Source of the DNA: Sanghuangporus weigelae
Taxonomy: Eukaryota > Basidiomycota > Agaricomycetes > Hymenochaetales > Hymenochaetaceae
Direction: 5' to 3'
Length of the DNA stretch: 64,000 bases
Assembly: GCA_033182465.1 (NCBI GenBank)
Contig: CP137322.1
Location: 744,001-808,000, forward strand
Both the position numbers and the translations under genes were made by a program. The notes below the pieces were generated by a model. It did no database searches. It was not told the origin of the DNA and worked only from the letters and a program-made list of their open reading frames with translations. Shown here in pieces: positions 10,760-24,400 of this stretch (positions are counted from its first letter, which is position 1; each line of letters opens with the position of its first letter).

Positions 10760-11300
10760 ACCAAGGGTATCAGTATTGGAAAGCACCTCATGATACATGC
10801 GACGTGTTTTCTCCCATTTGTTTCGGTTCCTTTTCTAAGTCTTCGGTTGAATCATTCACGATGAGTGCGTGCTTTATTTATAGTCCATCTGTTGTTCCAT
10901 TTATCTGGTTCTCGGTCTTCGCGTCTCTGTCTTTTTGTATCTGTCTCTTTCTCCCTGTCTCTCATCATCTTGTATAATGCTCTCGTGTCCAAGTCTTGCA
11001 TCGTCTCTCAATCTACGGTCTTGCTCCCCAATATCGCAAACGTTGTATCAGAGAAGCTTTGAGTGTATGCATATTCGATGTACATTCGCCCCTGCTCTAA
11101 TCTGCTGTACTTTACATTATTCCACTTGTCATCCTTGTCTATAGTGTACTGGTCGAATATTGCCTGCTTATATAATAAAATATTCATTATATCGAGTCCA
11201 ATATTCTACACGCACGCAAATGGCCGAGACGAGACGCGACAAACGAACGCCTCGACCTTCACCGCTTTCTTCGGCACCAGCTGTATCAACACCAGGAAAA
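10760..11300. other. 3' end of medA and promoter of LSM2
   Basis: About 540 bp with overlapping short open frames but no gene. It is very pyrimidine-rich (CTGTCTCTTTCTCCC around 10930-10970), probably the LSM2 promoter. An upstream ATG at 11220 is in frame with LSM2. Confidence 0.55.
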
Positions 11301-11882
11301 ATGGTGAGCTATCCTCAATCTTTCAAAAGATACAGTCAGTTCAGGTTGAGCTTGTGCTTATTTCATTGCTTTTCCGTAGCTGATCTTCTCGTTATTCAAA
11401 ACTCTGACGGACCAAACGGTGACTGTTGAACTCAAGAATGACCTTTCTATCACTGGCGTACTCAAGTCCGTTGATCAGTGCGTCACATTTCATCGTTCTA
11501 TAAAGTAGACCAGTAGGCCAACCTCTCCCGATTCATAATTCTCGCTGTCAGATTCTTAAATATCCGTCTGGATAACATCAAAGTATTGGACGAAGCGAAT
11601 CATCCTCATATGGTCCGTTCGCCTTCTTGATATTACACACCAGACCTGACAGTATTAATGATTACCTTGACTTCGTATTCGTCTAGATGGCCGTGAAGAA
11701 CTGCTTCATTCGAGGGTCAGTAGTGCGGTATGTGCAACTACCTGCGCAGCACGTTGACACGCAGCTTTTGGAGGACGCAACCAGACGAGGTACGTGAATA
11801 TGATATCTTCGAGACTGACATGCTCTTGACGATAAGGGATGCGCTGTCTCTTTCAGAGGCTGCAAATCAAACAAAACGATAG
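11301..11882 (+). CDS. LSM2: U6 snRNA-associated Sm-like protein LSm2
   Basis: Exons 11301-11303 (the ATG alone), 11380-11477, 11552-11612, 11687-11789 and 11857-11882 give 96 residues, the usual LSm2 length. The protein starts M-L-I-F-S-L-F-K-T-L, close to the canonical M-L-F-x-S-F-F-K-T. It has the Sm1 motif (V-T-V-E-L-K-N-D-L-S-I-T-G-x-L-K-S-V-D) and the Sm2 motif (V-K-N-C-F-I-R-G-S-V-V-R-Y-V). It is a subunit of the LSm2-8 ring (nuclear, U6 snRNA 3' end) and the LSm1-7 ring (cytoplasmic, mRNA decapping). An in-frame ATG at 11220 would add 27 basic, Pro/Ser-rich residues. I prefer 11301 because it restores the family's N-terminus and leaves the common arrangement of an intron straight after the start codon. 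Confidence 0.93.
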
Positions 11883-12014
11883 AAGGCTGAAGTTAGCTTT
11901 ACGGAGGGTGCGATTGATGATGTGCTGTTCTACGATGATGTTTTCTACTTGATTTCTACAAGAAATGATATATTTTTAGAGGTCAGTAGCCACTAAGAAC
12001 TATCTACGAGGTGA

Positions 12015-13172
12015 CTATTGCTTCCAGACCTTGACCGTCCCGTCTGCACTGGCAGTGACCATCTCTCCTGGATCGATTGGATGGTGTTCGACCCAGGTTA
12101 TCACTTTGTCGTGTACCTTTGGAGGAGGGTTTGGCGGTAATGGCTTTGCCTGACATCCAATTAGCCCGACGTTAATTTTGCGCATGAAAAATGAAAAAAA
12201 GGGTCACTCACATCTAACAGATCCCAATTCCAAACCTGTCCGTTTTCATCTCCACAAATCACACTCGCCTCAGCGTGTCCGAAACAGGCATGACACCTAT
12301 ACGATTCGTTCTTATGTCCCTTGAAATCGTTGAGCATCTGTCCAGTTTGGAGGTCTATCAGTCGGACGTGTGCGTCGAGTGTTGCTGCTAGGACAGCTGT
12401 CGAGTCTTGCATGGGTAAGATTGAGGTCACTGGATGGCCGAGGTAGTCGGAACGTAGTTCGGCCTTGCGTAGGTCATAGGTGCGAATGTGCCCGTCGACG
12501 GAGCCGGACATGATATATGTGCTTCCGACGTGGACGGCTTGAATTGCGTCTCGTGCATCGTCGAGAGTTTGGATTGCTTGTCGTGATTGAGATCTGGGAG
12601 TATCTGTTGTTAAGAGATGGTTGCAAGGGAGAAGAATTCGGCGTACCGAAGATCCCAAAGACGAACAGTACCATCAAAGGAACCTTCATCAAACATTGTG
12701 AATTAATTTCGGAAAATAATTCATTTACCATACTGACCACTTGCGAGTACTGTTGCGTCTTCATTGAACTCTACAGCATTGATCTTTCCCATATGACCTG
12801 AGAGTCTTCTAACGGTCGTCGCAGTAGCCACGTCCCAGAGGAAAACAGATCTGTCTCCTCCTGATGAAGCGAACTTGACATTATCGTGTGCACTGCAGAA
12901 AATAAACTTTGCAATCAGTAACATACAGTAATGAATATTGATAAAAACGGGTACACTGTGATGGAGAGCACTTCGTAGCCATGTCCCGCGTAGGTTTTGA
13001 TTTCAAGGCCAGTTGCTGGGTTCCAGAGGCGTACACTTCGATCCTGTCCACCTGAAAGCACGTATTTTGCCGTACCTTTCGCATAGCGGACGACGTGTAC
13101 CGCGCCTTTATGCTTGTCGAGTGTTGCATGTAGAGTACGAGGGAGGGCTTGAGGGCCTCGAGAAGGTGCCAT
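12015..13172 (-). CDS. WDR83: WD40-repeat protein, WDR83/MORG1-like
   Basis: Exons 13172-12955, 12892-12738, 12683-12647, 12593-12212 and 12149-12015 give 308 residues, close to the family's ~315. The whole protein is one seven-bladed WD40 propeller. Blades visible include H-K-G-A-V-H-V-V...G-G-Q-D-R-S-V-R-L-W, S-S-G-G-D-R-S-V-F-L-W-D and G-S-F-D-G-T-V-R-L-W-D-L-R. The end reads S-A-D-G-T-V-K-V-W-K-Q. The order and spacing fit WDR83 (MORG1), a scaffold linked to ERK signalling and, in spliceosome preparations, to pre-mRNA splicing. The 37-nt third exon is confirmed by the blade sequence it supplies. The gene converges with LSM2; their stop codons are about 130 bp apart. Confidence 0.82.
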
Positions 13173-13661
13173 ATTAGTAGTATGAGTATCAATAGTTGCA
13201 GATGCGTCGTTGGCTCAAGTGCGTTTGTAAGTAAAAATGAGATGGCCTGCGGGTAAGAAAACGTGAGAAGGCGAAGATACGATCAACACGTCGATTGAGT
13301 ACAACAAATGTCGTGGAGAAATGTTGAATTTCGAGGCTGCGCTGGTTGTGCGCCCGAGTCGGGAGGTGAGGAACACCGCCGACCTGGTGATAGAAGTCGG
13401 GCTATGTCCGCGATCTAATTATTTCCAATACTGGAACTCAACAACGTCTTTCAAACTTTGCGTGTCGCCGCCACCGTCGAGATTGAAAAATCGTTGTCAA
13501 CGTCGTGGGCGGTGAGCACTGAACACAGGCACACCGTCGGAATTGAGATCAAGTCGGTAAACTTTGAGGTCACGTTGATATAATTTACCGCAAAGAAAGC
13601 CAAAGCTCCTCTCTGCCGTACCATCTACACCCATAGCTCTTTGAACGCGCATTTGTCGCCA
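13173..13661. other. Divergent promoter region (WDR83-like / DOCK GEF)
   Basis: About 490 bp between the two divergent starts. It should contain both promoters. No further gene or clear motif seen. Confidence 0.5.
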
Positions 13662-16600
13662 ATGCTCCCATCGTCGGCGAGCCAGCGCAGAGGCGTCTGG
13701 GAGCCCCTCTCCCTCATCGTATATGGCTATGCTGTCCATCCTCTTTCCCCAGGACAGCGCGACACTCGGGTATCTGGTCGCACTGCACGCCTCTCAACGG
13801 TCACAGAGGGTTCTGAAGGCGACTTTGCGCATAGGGATGTCGTTTCGCTTGAGGTTGGAGATGAGATCTACGCGTTTGAGAAGTACACGCCCAAAGGAAA
13901 GGAATGCGAGGGTGTTTGGTATCGCGGGTGAGTACCGATCTATTCGCTATATTCTATTTAAATATTAAGTCGACGTCGCAGCTATGTTGTATGTACCACA
14001 CGACGGCCACCAATAAACTGGGCTGCCTGCTCTGATCCGTCCTCATCGAAAGCATTAAAAGTCGCAGAGCCTCAGCAGGTGTTTATTGGTATTTTCCCAG
14101 CTTCCCACATCCATGTTCGGGACGAGCTTTCAGATGCAGAAGGTCGGCTTGCGGATGTGGCATCTCTCGTTAATGGTGCTAGGGAAAGAGGAAGAGAGAT
14201 GGAGCCGCTCAAGGAGGAGGACGAAGAAGCTGAGCAGGCGCCCAGTCGTAAATCGTTTCGACTAGGTCCTCCGCCCGATCAAGCGAATTCATCAAGAGCA
14301 GGCTTGCCTGTCTATCCGCCGAGCATTCGATCCACTTCGCCATCGGAGTCCCAGCCGTTCAAACCGCTCCCGCCTCGCCCTTCTTTGAAATCTGGAGATG
14401 ACACTGCGTCTGGCCAAGAGCAACCGATCATAGACGAGATCGCATCCGCATTGCGCGAATGGCACAACCTCATGTTCATATATCTCGCAAGACGAGACTA
14501 TGCGCTTTTCCATCTCGTGCGTGAGCATATCGAAGCATTACATTTAGGAAGACGGCAGTTGCTTGCTCAGACCTTGAGTGCGGAAGAGACTGCAAATCTA
14601 CGTCGTGAATGTGTAGGGAGGCTCGTGAGTGGGAACATCGTTCAAGGACTTGATGTCATTGTCAGGCATCCGACATGGGGAGGACTTGTCAATGTTGACG
14701 TTGAAGGCGATATCGATCCGCGAAGCTGGGTCAGTGCAGTGCGTATGTACGCGATGCAGGTGGCGTTAGCATACATGGATGCAAGAGCGCCCGCGTTGGG
14801 CGCCGCAGCAGAATATACGACAGTTGCGACTCCTGTTGGCCCTTCACCTACACCTGCCAGCTCTGTCTTCCCAGAAGCTGGACGCCCGCGCGGCAATTCG
14901 CGAGTCTTGGGTTCTCTTGCGCCTCTTCAACCTACGAAACCGGCCTCCGCGAAGTTTTATCATGTTTTCCTTGACTTGAGAGCGTTCGTGGCATCGCCCT
15001 GCTCTCCGGGAGAAACGGCCGAGCTTTACTTTTCGCTGTACAACAAAAATGATATGCGCTTTGTGACGGAGGATTTTTGTGCGGTGTTAAATCATAATGG
15101 CGTCCTCGCCCGAGATCCATCAGCTCGAATTCGCACGCTGTTCACTGATCTTGTCCAAGCAGATGTCCAGGAACCGATATATCTCGTATGCAAGATCGTT
15201 CGGAACGGAGCATTGAAGATCACGAATACCTTCAACTCTGGAGTGCCAGTTGAGAATGCACACCGTGGCTCAGGGGAAGGTGCAGCTGCTGGAAGATGGG
15301 ACTCGACTACCTCGTTAAATGGCACTAATCCATCGACGAACGTAGCACGTTCTGGATCTCTCTCCGAAGCGGGGTACGCTGGCCATTTCAGGCGGCCGTT
15401 TGGTTGTGCAGTGCTTGAATTGACACAGTTGAGAGACTTTGCGAGAGACCATGCTGAAGGGGGTTCGACCAGAGAACATACAATGCCTATATATATCCCG
15501 ACGAACGAGGCGGTATATTCCATGCTTCACCAGGATATTATTGCAAATAATACGAAGGAGTTTGAGAAGTCTCCAAGGTGGGTCCAGTTTATTAGTCAAT
15601 TGCTCTACAGCACCTCATCAGCGGATGTATAGAGCGGAAATGATGGCTGTATCAATAAAGGTCTTCCACGGTGACGCAAAGACCATCGTTCGCGAGAACC
15701 CTTCTTTGTTGATCAACGCTCCCTTGACTGCGCGCCTCGGATTTCCAGACGTTGTTTTCCCTGGGGACATCCGCAATGAGATGTACGTCAAGTTGTGGAG
15801 CGGAGAGTTCTTCTCGTCAAGTAGCAGTGCACGACTGAGTGTTACAAACTTCACGCGCGGGTCAATATCAACGTCAGGAAATAACGTCCAGGTCACGGTT
15901 GAGCTACGGGACCATCTGGGGAACGTGATTGAACGGAGTATATCGCAAGGGAGTGGCGAGCCTCCAATTACTCAGTTTCACTCGATGGTCTTCTTAAGGA
16001 ACAATGTCCCGACGTTTGGGGAGCTTATGAAGCTGCAATTGCCTCTGAATGGGCCGCCGAATTGGCATCTTCACTTCACGTTCCGGAATCGTAGCTCACG
16101 AGAGAGGCCGCCGACGCGAGTCGGAGAGCTGGAGAGGCCGTTTGCATTCGCTTATTTGCCCCTTCTACCTGATGCACGCGCTTTTCTTGAAGACGGGAGT
16201 CACACCCTGATACTTTACCGAATATCATCGGTCAATCAGGTCCCTGCAGAGGTTTACCTCTCCCGTCTGCCCTGGACGACAGGGGGTCAGCGAATGGAAG
16301 CCCTGGCGATTGATGCCGATATGATGAGGACGTGCTCGCCCATTCGTGATAACCTGGTTATTCGCTCGTCTCTTTGCTCGACGAAGTTCACGCAGAATCA
16401 GGTCCTGCTGAGCTTGCTCAATTGGGATCAGATACATGATAGAGACATGCTGACGGCTATCCTGTCCAAGTTCACGTTTGTCGGGGAAGTGGAGATCGTC
16501 AAGTTCCTGCGGGATATATTCGATTCGCTCTTTGCGATCCTTGTTTCACCGAGTAACCTCGCGGGAGAGATGGACCAACTGGTTTTCAATGCGTTGGTAA

Positions 16601-19600
16601 CAGTGCTCGGCATTGTGCAAGATCGTCGTTTTAGTAACTTTCAACCGGTCCTGGATGTCTACATCGAGAAGCACTTCAACTGCTCTTCAGCATCGTCTCA
16701 TATGATCCAATCCTTGAACCGACTGCTCTCGAATCATTCCTCTCCGGAAAATGCTATGCCATTACGAGCGGCTCTCAAAGTATGGCATTATCTTATGAAG
16801 TTCATTGTGCGCTCTCGAGAGCTTCAGAAAGCGAAGGAGCTGGGTATTGCTGGAGGAGCGACTGCGGAGCATTTGGAAGCATCGTTCAAGAAAGAGCTAC
16901 AGGCTCATCTTTTGGAAGTAAATCGCATAATGTCAACTTCGACGCCTGCATCAGTCATTGGTACGCAGACGATTGCTCTGCAGCATTTTACATCTATCTT
17001 GCCTGAATTGGCGAAGATTTTCCCTACCGTGGAGTTAGTATCCATCGTCACGAGCTTCGCGAATTCCGTCTCGAGCGCAAAAGGGAAAGTCGTAATTTGG
17101 AAGCTCATCATGTACCTCCAAGTCGTCAAAGGTTTCCTCTTCGACATTCCAGCCTCGCGATCCCTTCTCGTTGAAGCCGTCGTCATCTGGATAAAACCTC
17201 ATTTCGGCAAATTCGACGAATATACACAGACCAGTCCCGGAGATTCGGAAAGTGCGAGGGATAGCGCGAGAGTTGGGTGGCTAGAGAGCGTACGGATTTG
17301 TGTGACAATTATTGCGGTCATGTTGGATAAGCTCCAACAGAACCTTGTTAATCCGACTACAGCGAGCGATCGAAATCTGTTGAGGCAGGAACAGGACAAC
17401 GTCGAGTACCTACTGTCGCTTATGCCAAGGTAAGGTGCTCGACGACTTGCGTATATGTCGCCTTTCTGATTGATTGATGCTTTGATAGGCTACTTGACTC
17501 GTACAGGGAGCTGCAAAGCCCGGAATCTATCAGGGCGCTCGAGCGGACACGGACAGGGTACGCATTAGTAGCTCCGGTACCGGTCAGTTTCCCAGAGTCG
17601 TATCCATTCTCGCTCTTCGCGCACGCACCTAGCACCGATCGTGATGTATCATCCGCCGCTGCTTCAAGCCAGTCAGTCCAAGGAGCTGTCTTCAACTGCA
17701 CACTCGCCGAGATTGCCGTCGTGTTCCTAGTTCTCGTTCTGTCCTCGCCAAAGAAAGACATCATTAACTTCCTTGAAGCAAGCCTTGAGATCGAAGGAAA
17801 GGATAACTTCGCCGGTTTGATTTCTGGGTTCTTCAAAGTCGCGTGTTCGATATTGGATAACGAGGCGTTCCCAAGCAATTGGTTGAATGTCAATATTCTT
17901 GCGCATAAGGTACTGGTGAAGATGGTGGATCCGGTTGCGAAGATACTTGTTAGGGATTTCATTCCTGACCAGGAAGAGGCATATCACTTCGATAACAATT
18001 TGTGGCGAGAGGCGTTGTACATGCTATTGAAATTGCTCTCGTCTGAGCAGTTGGTTATCGAAGAGTTTAGCCCCCAGGTAATGTTCAGTCTTTGATCGCA
18101 TGAATTTCTGCTAAACTTCCGATTCGCAGAAACGAAGAGCAGTATGGCGCTTAGCTGGAGACATCCGAGGAGAGGGTGCTTCTATATTGCTCCGACTTTG
18201 GGATGCCCTTGGTTGGCCAGAACAGGTATCAGCCGAAGCTGGCGCGGTTACGAGATATGGAGTAAGTCCAAATGTTGGTAGATCTTCCTCTAAACCGCTC
18301 ACCTTTTCTTATAGGGTTACCAAGTTGCGATGAACTCACTGGTCGGACATGTCGTCAATCTCTGCTTGAGCCATCATGATCGTCTTCGGAATAATGCCGT
18401 ACAGATTCTCTACAGCATGATCGTCTCAGAATACCATATCTCGCAAAACTTTGACGAGATAGAGAACGAGCTGGTCAATAAGCTTGATACATTGTTCATG
18501 TCAGATAGCAAAGCCGACGACATCTCGCGGACGTTCTTCATCGGCCAGCTTCGCCACTTGTTCGAGTCGTCTTATGTTGACGAACAGCTTAGGCAACGCG
18601 TGTCAAATTTCCTTGATTCGGTTGATTTGTTCCTTGAGCTGCTGCTTAATGTTCGTGCCTTGCCGGAAGGCGAGGAGTTCGCGGATGATAGGGTCATTGC
18701 AACAGTAAGCCCTTGTGAACATATTAAATATAACGAGTATGACTGATAGGCTATTTATCAGCTCCGCTTGATGAACTTCATTCGACGAATAGGACGGGAT
18801 GAGATCTACATTAAATACGTACATCAGCTTGTTAATGTAAGTCAGTCAAAATTTTCATCCACTGATATGTCCCTTACGCATTTGTTCAGATGCACCTGCA
18901 AAGTCAGAATTACGTGGAGGCAGCGCTAACGCTTAAATTGCACTCAGATCTCCACGAGTGGGATCTCGATTCGTTCGTTGAACCTATGGAGGATCTTGGT
19001 CTTCCTCGACAGTCGCAGTTCCACCGCAAGGAGACGTTATGCCTGCTGATCTTGGACTATCTCGGTAAGGCTTGCAAGAACTTACCGTATGAAGTGAATG
19101 TTTCTTAGACAGTGAACAGGGAAAGGGAAAGCATGGGAGAACGCCGTTCAGATTTGTGACGAACTAGCTAATCAGCACTCTGAAGTTACATATAACTAGT
19201 GCGTGTCCTCGTTTATTTGTTGCGCTCACAGTCTCTCATAAGCCTTGTAGCACACGACTTGCTGAAATTTTGCGACATAAGGCGGCTCTTCTTGAACATA
19301 TAGTTGCAGACCAGCGCTACTACCCCGATTACTTCCGTGTTGCATTTTATGGTACTTTCCCTGTAGCAATCAGGAATAAGCAGTTCATTGTAAGTGTCTG
19401 TACAGTTGCATTTTTCCGCACCAAGTTACTGACTGGTTTGCAGTACCGGGGATATGAATGGGAGAAGTTCGGAGCGTTTTGCGAACGAATGTTGAATAAG
19501 CATCCTGGGTCACAGCTGTTAAGGACGATGGGCGACCCTCCTGTCGATATTCGTTTCGGTAGCGATCAGTATATCCAATGTACAGCCGTCCAGCCAGAGC

Positions 19601-20950
19601 CAGAGAGGACGTTGCCGATATTCAATAATCCGGACGTCCCTACTGCGGTTCGGATGTACTACGAGCACAGGTTTGTAGAGATCAGAATATTTCTGTTGTA
19701 AATTGGTTTCATCTCTGTTTCCTAGCGCAATCAATGTCTTCAGTTGTCAACGACCTGTGACTAAGGTTGGGCCTAATGGAGAAGAGGAGACGTGGATATT
19801 GAAGACTTATTTCACGACTGAGGAGACCTTCCCAACCGTACTCAAGCGTTCTGAAGTCATCGATGTTCAAACGGTCGAGATGTCTCCTATAGAATGCGCC
19901 CTCCTCGACGTAGATCAGAAGACAAAAGATCTCAATACGTTGAAGGTGAAGTACACGAATTTGGCGAAGACTGGACAGCCTGTCTCGACTACAGCGTTGT
20001 CTATGACTCTCAATAATGTAGTCGATGCTCCAGCAAATGGCGGAATTGCATTGTATCGCGAGGCGTTCCTGTCACCAGAATATGCAGCACAGAATCCGGA
20101 CCGAACGGAAATAATCAACCGAATTCGAGAGGCTATCGATGAACAGGTATATATCATTCATTTGCTAGTGATCGTTTCTGAACTTCTGACCGATACGTTG
20201 TAGGTACGAGCAATTGATGGTTGTTTAAAACTCCACGGAGCATTATGTCCTCCGGAAATGATACCCTTCCATGATACCCTTGAACGATTCTTCCGTAAAA
20301 ATTTTGTGGAGGAAATCCATCGCTTGGCTTTGGATACCTCACCAATATCGATATCTCCATCTTCACGTTATCCTCCACAAGGGACTGGTTCCTTAACACA
20401 CCTTCATGAACGGAATCGATCGCAGTCATCCAATGCTACTGGCGCAACAGCCCGTTCCAAGAACTTCTATCTTCCTCCTCTTCATGTTGGACGATCAGTT
20501 ACAACTCCTCCTCCCGCATCTCCGCGTTCTTTGCGAACTCAGACCGCAGCTGATGTACCTTCAGTAAGTGGACACGGCGGTATCGTAGCAAACATCGCAG
20601 GGTCCACAGTGCCTTCCAACAAACAAACACCTCTCCAACGAAACCTTGCGCATCTCGCGCGACACGGGTTCAACGGTGTAGCAGTTGGACCTGGCCCTGG
20701 AACAAACATGAGCTCAGAGACGGCCGTGATGGGCATGGGCCATAGTGGTATAAGCGGCGAGACAATGTCTGCGACTTCCCCACAGGCGTCACTCGTCAAT
20801 GTCGGGTCGACTATTACTGGCGCTGCCTCTATCGCTAGCGGCGCGGCATCAATGATGGCATCTAATTTGGGTACTAGTATTGGCTCAATCAAAGGCCGTT
20901 TCTCGCGTTTGGGGAGTCTGAATTTCGGACGCCACCATGGTCGTGAATGA
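13662..20950 (+). CDS. DOCK-family guanine nucleotide exchange factor (DHR-1/DHR-2)
   Basis: Thirteen exons: 13662-13927, 13982-15577, 15633-17429, 17489-18077, 18130-18261, 18315-18704, 18750-18836, 18890-19064, 19120-19198, 19251-19389, 19444-19670, 19726-20146 and 20204-20950. They encode 2214 residues, the normal DOCK size. An SH3-like segment lies near residues 10-120 (L-I-V-Y-G-Y-A-V-H-P, L-E-V-G-D-E-I-Y-A-F-E-K, W-Y-R-G-Y-V-V). A C2-like DHR-1 domain follows at about 625-850 (F-P-D-V-V-F-P-G-D-I-R-N-E-M-Y-V-K-L), then a helical armadillo-like middle. The C-terminal DHR-2 exchange domain lies at about 1650-2040 (F-R-V-A-F-Y-G, Y-R-G-Y-E-W-E-K-F-G-A-F). It ends in a Ser/Gly-rich tail. 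DOCK proteins activate Rac/Cdc42-type GTPases, working with ELMO, in polarity and actin control. The third exon start (15633) was set by frame; the intron before it hides a short in-frame continuation to a stop. Confidence 0.88.
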
Positions 20951-21410
20951 TGGTCCGCCTGGGTCGCCCTCTTAGTTTCTATTTGTCCTCGTGTTCCTCG
21001 ATGACTCGGTTTTTCCTTAATTTCGTGACTTTATGCGGCTAATATTATTTCTCGGTTCCGAAGCAGTGGTTCTTTTTCCTTTTGCTCTCAACTTGTGTCA
21101 ACTTATCTATTTCGCTCTGCTTTTTTGTTTGTTTTTAAGTTACCTCTGCCTATAACTTTCATAACTTGTGAATGTTTTCTTAATCTTTTGTAGCATCTCG
21201 GTTGCATATGTAGAACCAGAACCAGTGTTGAATTCTAGAGACCGGACTCGCATTGCAGAGGAAGAGTTCAGCTTTTACTTTTTTGAGTCATGTTACGTAA
21301 TTTATTTATGACCCAGATAAAGCGTTACATAAGAACACCAAGAACGCCCTCTCCTTTCTTCAGTTTCACTTCACTTCTCCCACCTCACCAATAACAACCG
21401 CGAGTCATAG
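20951..21410. other. 3' region of DOCK gene and promoter of WW-domain gene
   Basis: About 460 bp, T-rich after the DOCK stop (CTTTTTTGTTTGTTTTTAAG around 21120-21140) and pyrimidine-rich before 21411. No gene seen. Confidence 0.5.
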
Positions 21411-24400
21411 ATGGCGGACGACCATGAAGTTCTTGATTGGGGAGCAGACGACGACGAACATTTCGGTGAGATACCTCTCGTAGATTGTGAAGCAGGAGTT
21501 GAGAAGCTTATGCTGGGTCGCAAAAGGTGAAGACGCTGCTCATACAGCAGCTACGGGTGATATAGACGATGTTGTGTCGCTTGGGGGGGAGGAAGCTGAT
21601 TTACAGGAAAAGGCGGCTTTTCAATCACGTACGACGCAAAAGAATGGCGACGAAGGGATTGAGGATGCCACTCCGAAACTTCCACCACCTCCTACTGTAG
21701 ATTCGGTGTCAAAAACACCTCGCGAACCAAATGAGGTCCGTGCAGCGACCGCACCAACAGTATTACCGCTGGCGAAGACAGCTTCAGTCGAGGTATCTGA
21801 TGTATCGAAGGCTTCTCAGAGACGCTCGAACTCTCCGCCACGCCAGATGAAAACACCAATGACACACGCGTTACCACCCAAACCAGTTGTCACGCCTATT
21901 CCTCCACCGCGCAGTTCTAGCTTCATACAAGCCAGTGCCATGTCTGAACACAGAAGAGACTCAGAGAAGGACAGAGAAGATGGTAGGAAGCGCGCAAATG
22001 GTGCAAAACAGAGTGATAGTGATATTCTACCCTCTGACTGGGAGGTTCGTCGCTCGTCCTCCGGAGAAATCTACTACTACAATAAGCGCACCTTCGTTTC
22101 TCAATGGGAACGCCCCGCTGTAGATGGTAAGGCATCGTCCCCAAGACAAATGGATATTAACAGGGACGAAATTCCGGATCGATCCACAGATAGCAAAATT
22201 TATGAGACAAGGAGCTCGGATGACTTGCGCTCGGACAGACTCCGGGATTCTCACAAAGGAAATGACAGGTCGTCAGGCCAGTTTCTTTCGTATGATGATC
22301 GTCATTATCGTCCTTCCGGCGGACCGGAAACATCGTCCTCCCGCCCTCATCGAAGAGACCGTCGTGGTGACTCCCCCACCCCCCCAGAAGTCCGAAGTTC
22401 ATCACGCAACGAAGCGCCCAAAGATGCTTTGCCTCAACATGGTAAGGACGGTACGGAAAAGGAGCTGCCTCGTTCAAGTGGACAACGAACTGAAAATGAA
22501 GTGACTCAATCTCTTCGACGACATCCTTCACCTGGGCTGCCCAACACCTTGAGCGTGCGCCGGAGCGACGTTCGAGATAGTGCTGTTGGACAAGTTATCC
22601 GAGAGCCTGGACATGATCGTGGATTTGATCAAGAAACAAGGTGGAACGTAGGTCGCGCACAAGAAGAAAAGACTCAAGAAATACGAGCCGCGAGTGATGG
22701 CTCTGGAAGCGCTCCTTATAAACCCCGAGAAGCTGCTCCTCGTCCAGGAGGCGTTGCCATACTATCAACTCAAAGAAGTACGTTTCCGCATCGCATATCA
22801 GTTCCTCTCAATGGTCTGTACGATCGCATGCTGTGGTGTAGTCTCTTGGGCAACCGCGCTTGCGGCTCTCTCGCCACAGCCTTGAAACGTATTGCTATAC
22901 ATTTCGTTGGTTGAGCGTGTCTTGCTGCTGCGCTTTAAATCGCCTCGGATCTCCCTTCGCATCATCTGCACATTTTCTTTCCTTCCTTCGCCATGTCTTC
23001 GCGCCCATGGTTCTCAACGCTTTTTTCATGATTGTACAGGGAGCAGGTCGCGATCGCCACCTCTATCGTCTCGGAACTCCACAAGTCTTCGCGGTACTAA
23101 TGAGGCAGCTCGTAACTATGAACATTCCGTTCCCGCTTCATACGAGCGTCCGCCTACTAACTCGAGGCCTTCGAGACCAGTACCCGAATCTCAGTCTTCG
23201 CACTGGAATAGGACCCCTTCAGGATATCCGGACAGAGGATCTCCTATGGACATGGATCTACCAGTCCGTAGGCCTAGAGAAAATGAACCTGTGACGGCCA
23301 ACATTGGATTAGACGCGAAAAGACGAAGAGTGGATAGTGTGACGACGGATTCGGCTTACGCTCACCGAGGGCGGTCACGCAGTCCTATAAACGGGCGAAG
23401 GAATATTATTCGTCGAGACTCCTATACCGGTAGCAATGAAGATCGGTCGCAGCCTCATAGGAACGTCAATGGTAGACAATCTTACATTTTCCGCGCCATT
23501 CTTTATCTCACGGAGTTCGCTATCATTTGCTCTTTCTACCGTAGATGGAAGACGTCCTCCTCAACCATTCAGCCCTTACGATCTTCCAGCACGAGATGAA
23601 GGATGGTCTTCAAAGAGACCAGCGTTTGTTGAGACCATGGATAGGAAAACGGCAGGTTCAGATGAGAAACTTGTCAATGTTGCGGCAAATCGCTGGCTGA
23701 ACGGTGCAGATCCGATGGACGTGGATAGATCTCGTACTGGGGCGGCAGGTATTACATCTGCTACCGGATCTATGTACAGTGACCGCATGGCCGGAGTCTC
23801 AGGGCGTCGTGGAGTTGTCGACCGTTCTTCTACTAGGAACGCACGCCCTTCTTCGAATACTTTCGTTCCTCCAGCAGTGCGGAATGACCGTCCAGCTCCT
23901 GTCGTGACTCCAGCTGTTGCCGGTGCGTTCTTGTTATCTTATATATATATACGAAATTTGACCTAGGCACAGGTCGACCTCACCAAGGAAGTCAAGAGCC
24001 TGCAGATAATGAGCGCACGCGCCATAGCTCTGATGAGCGATGGCCAGAGCGGCCGTCAAGGCCGGATCCTGAAAGACGAATTCTGACCGACGTGCGTGTT
24101 ATATTGCAATCCTTGATGTAAACGCTCATGGTTTCTTGTTAGGATCGGATGCCCCGAGAAAGGACTGATATCCCAACAGGTCCGCGCGTTTACAGACGGT
24201 CACCTCCTCTCAGTGCTCCATCGCCGAAGCTTACAGGGGGAAATAACGTCCCTGTTCCACCCAAGAAGGGTTGGGCGATGGACACCGGCCCTGAAGTGCA
24301 AAACAGTATTCAAGAGAATCAACAAAGTACTTCATCGAGTGAGCGTACACGGCAGCTGGAGGTTGATGTGAGTCAAAGTAATGGCATCATCTTTTGTTTA

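Noticed and set aside
10865-11144. Overlapping plus-strand open frames after medA
   Set aside because: Ser/Leu/Cys-rich translations of a CT-rich stretch; typical of pyrimidine-rich promoters, not coding sequence.
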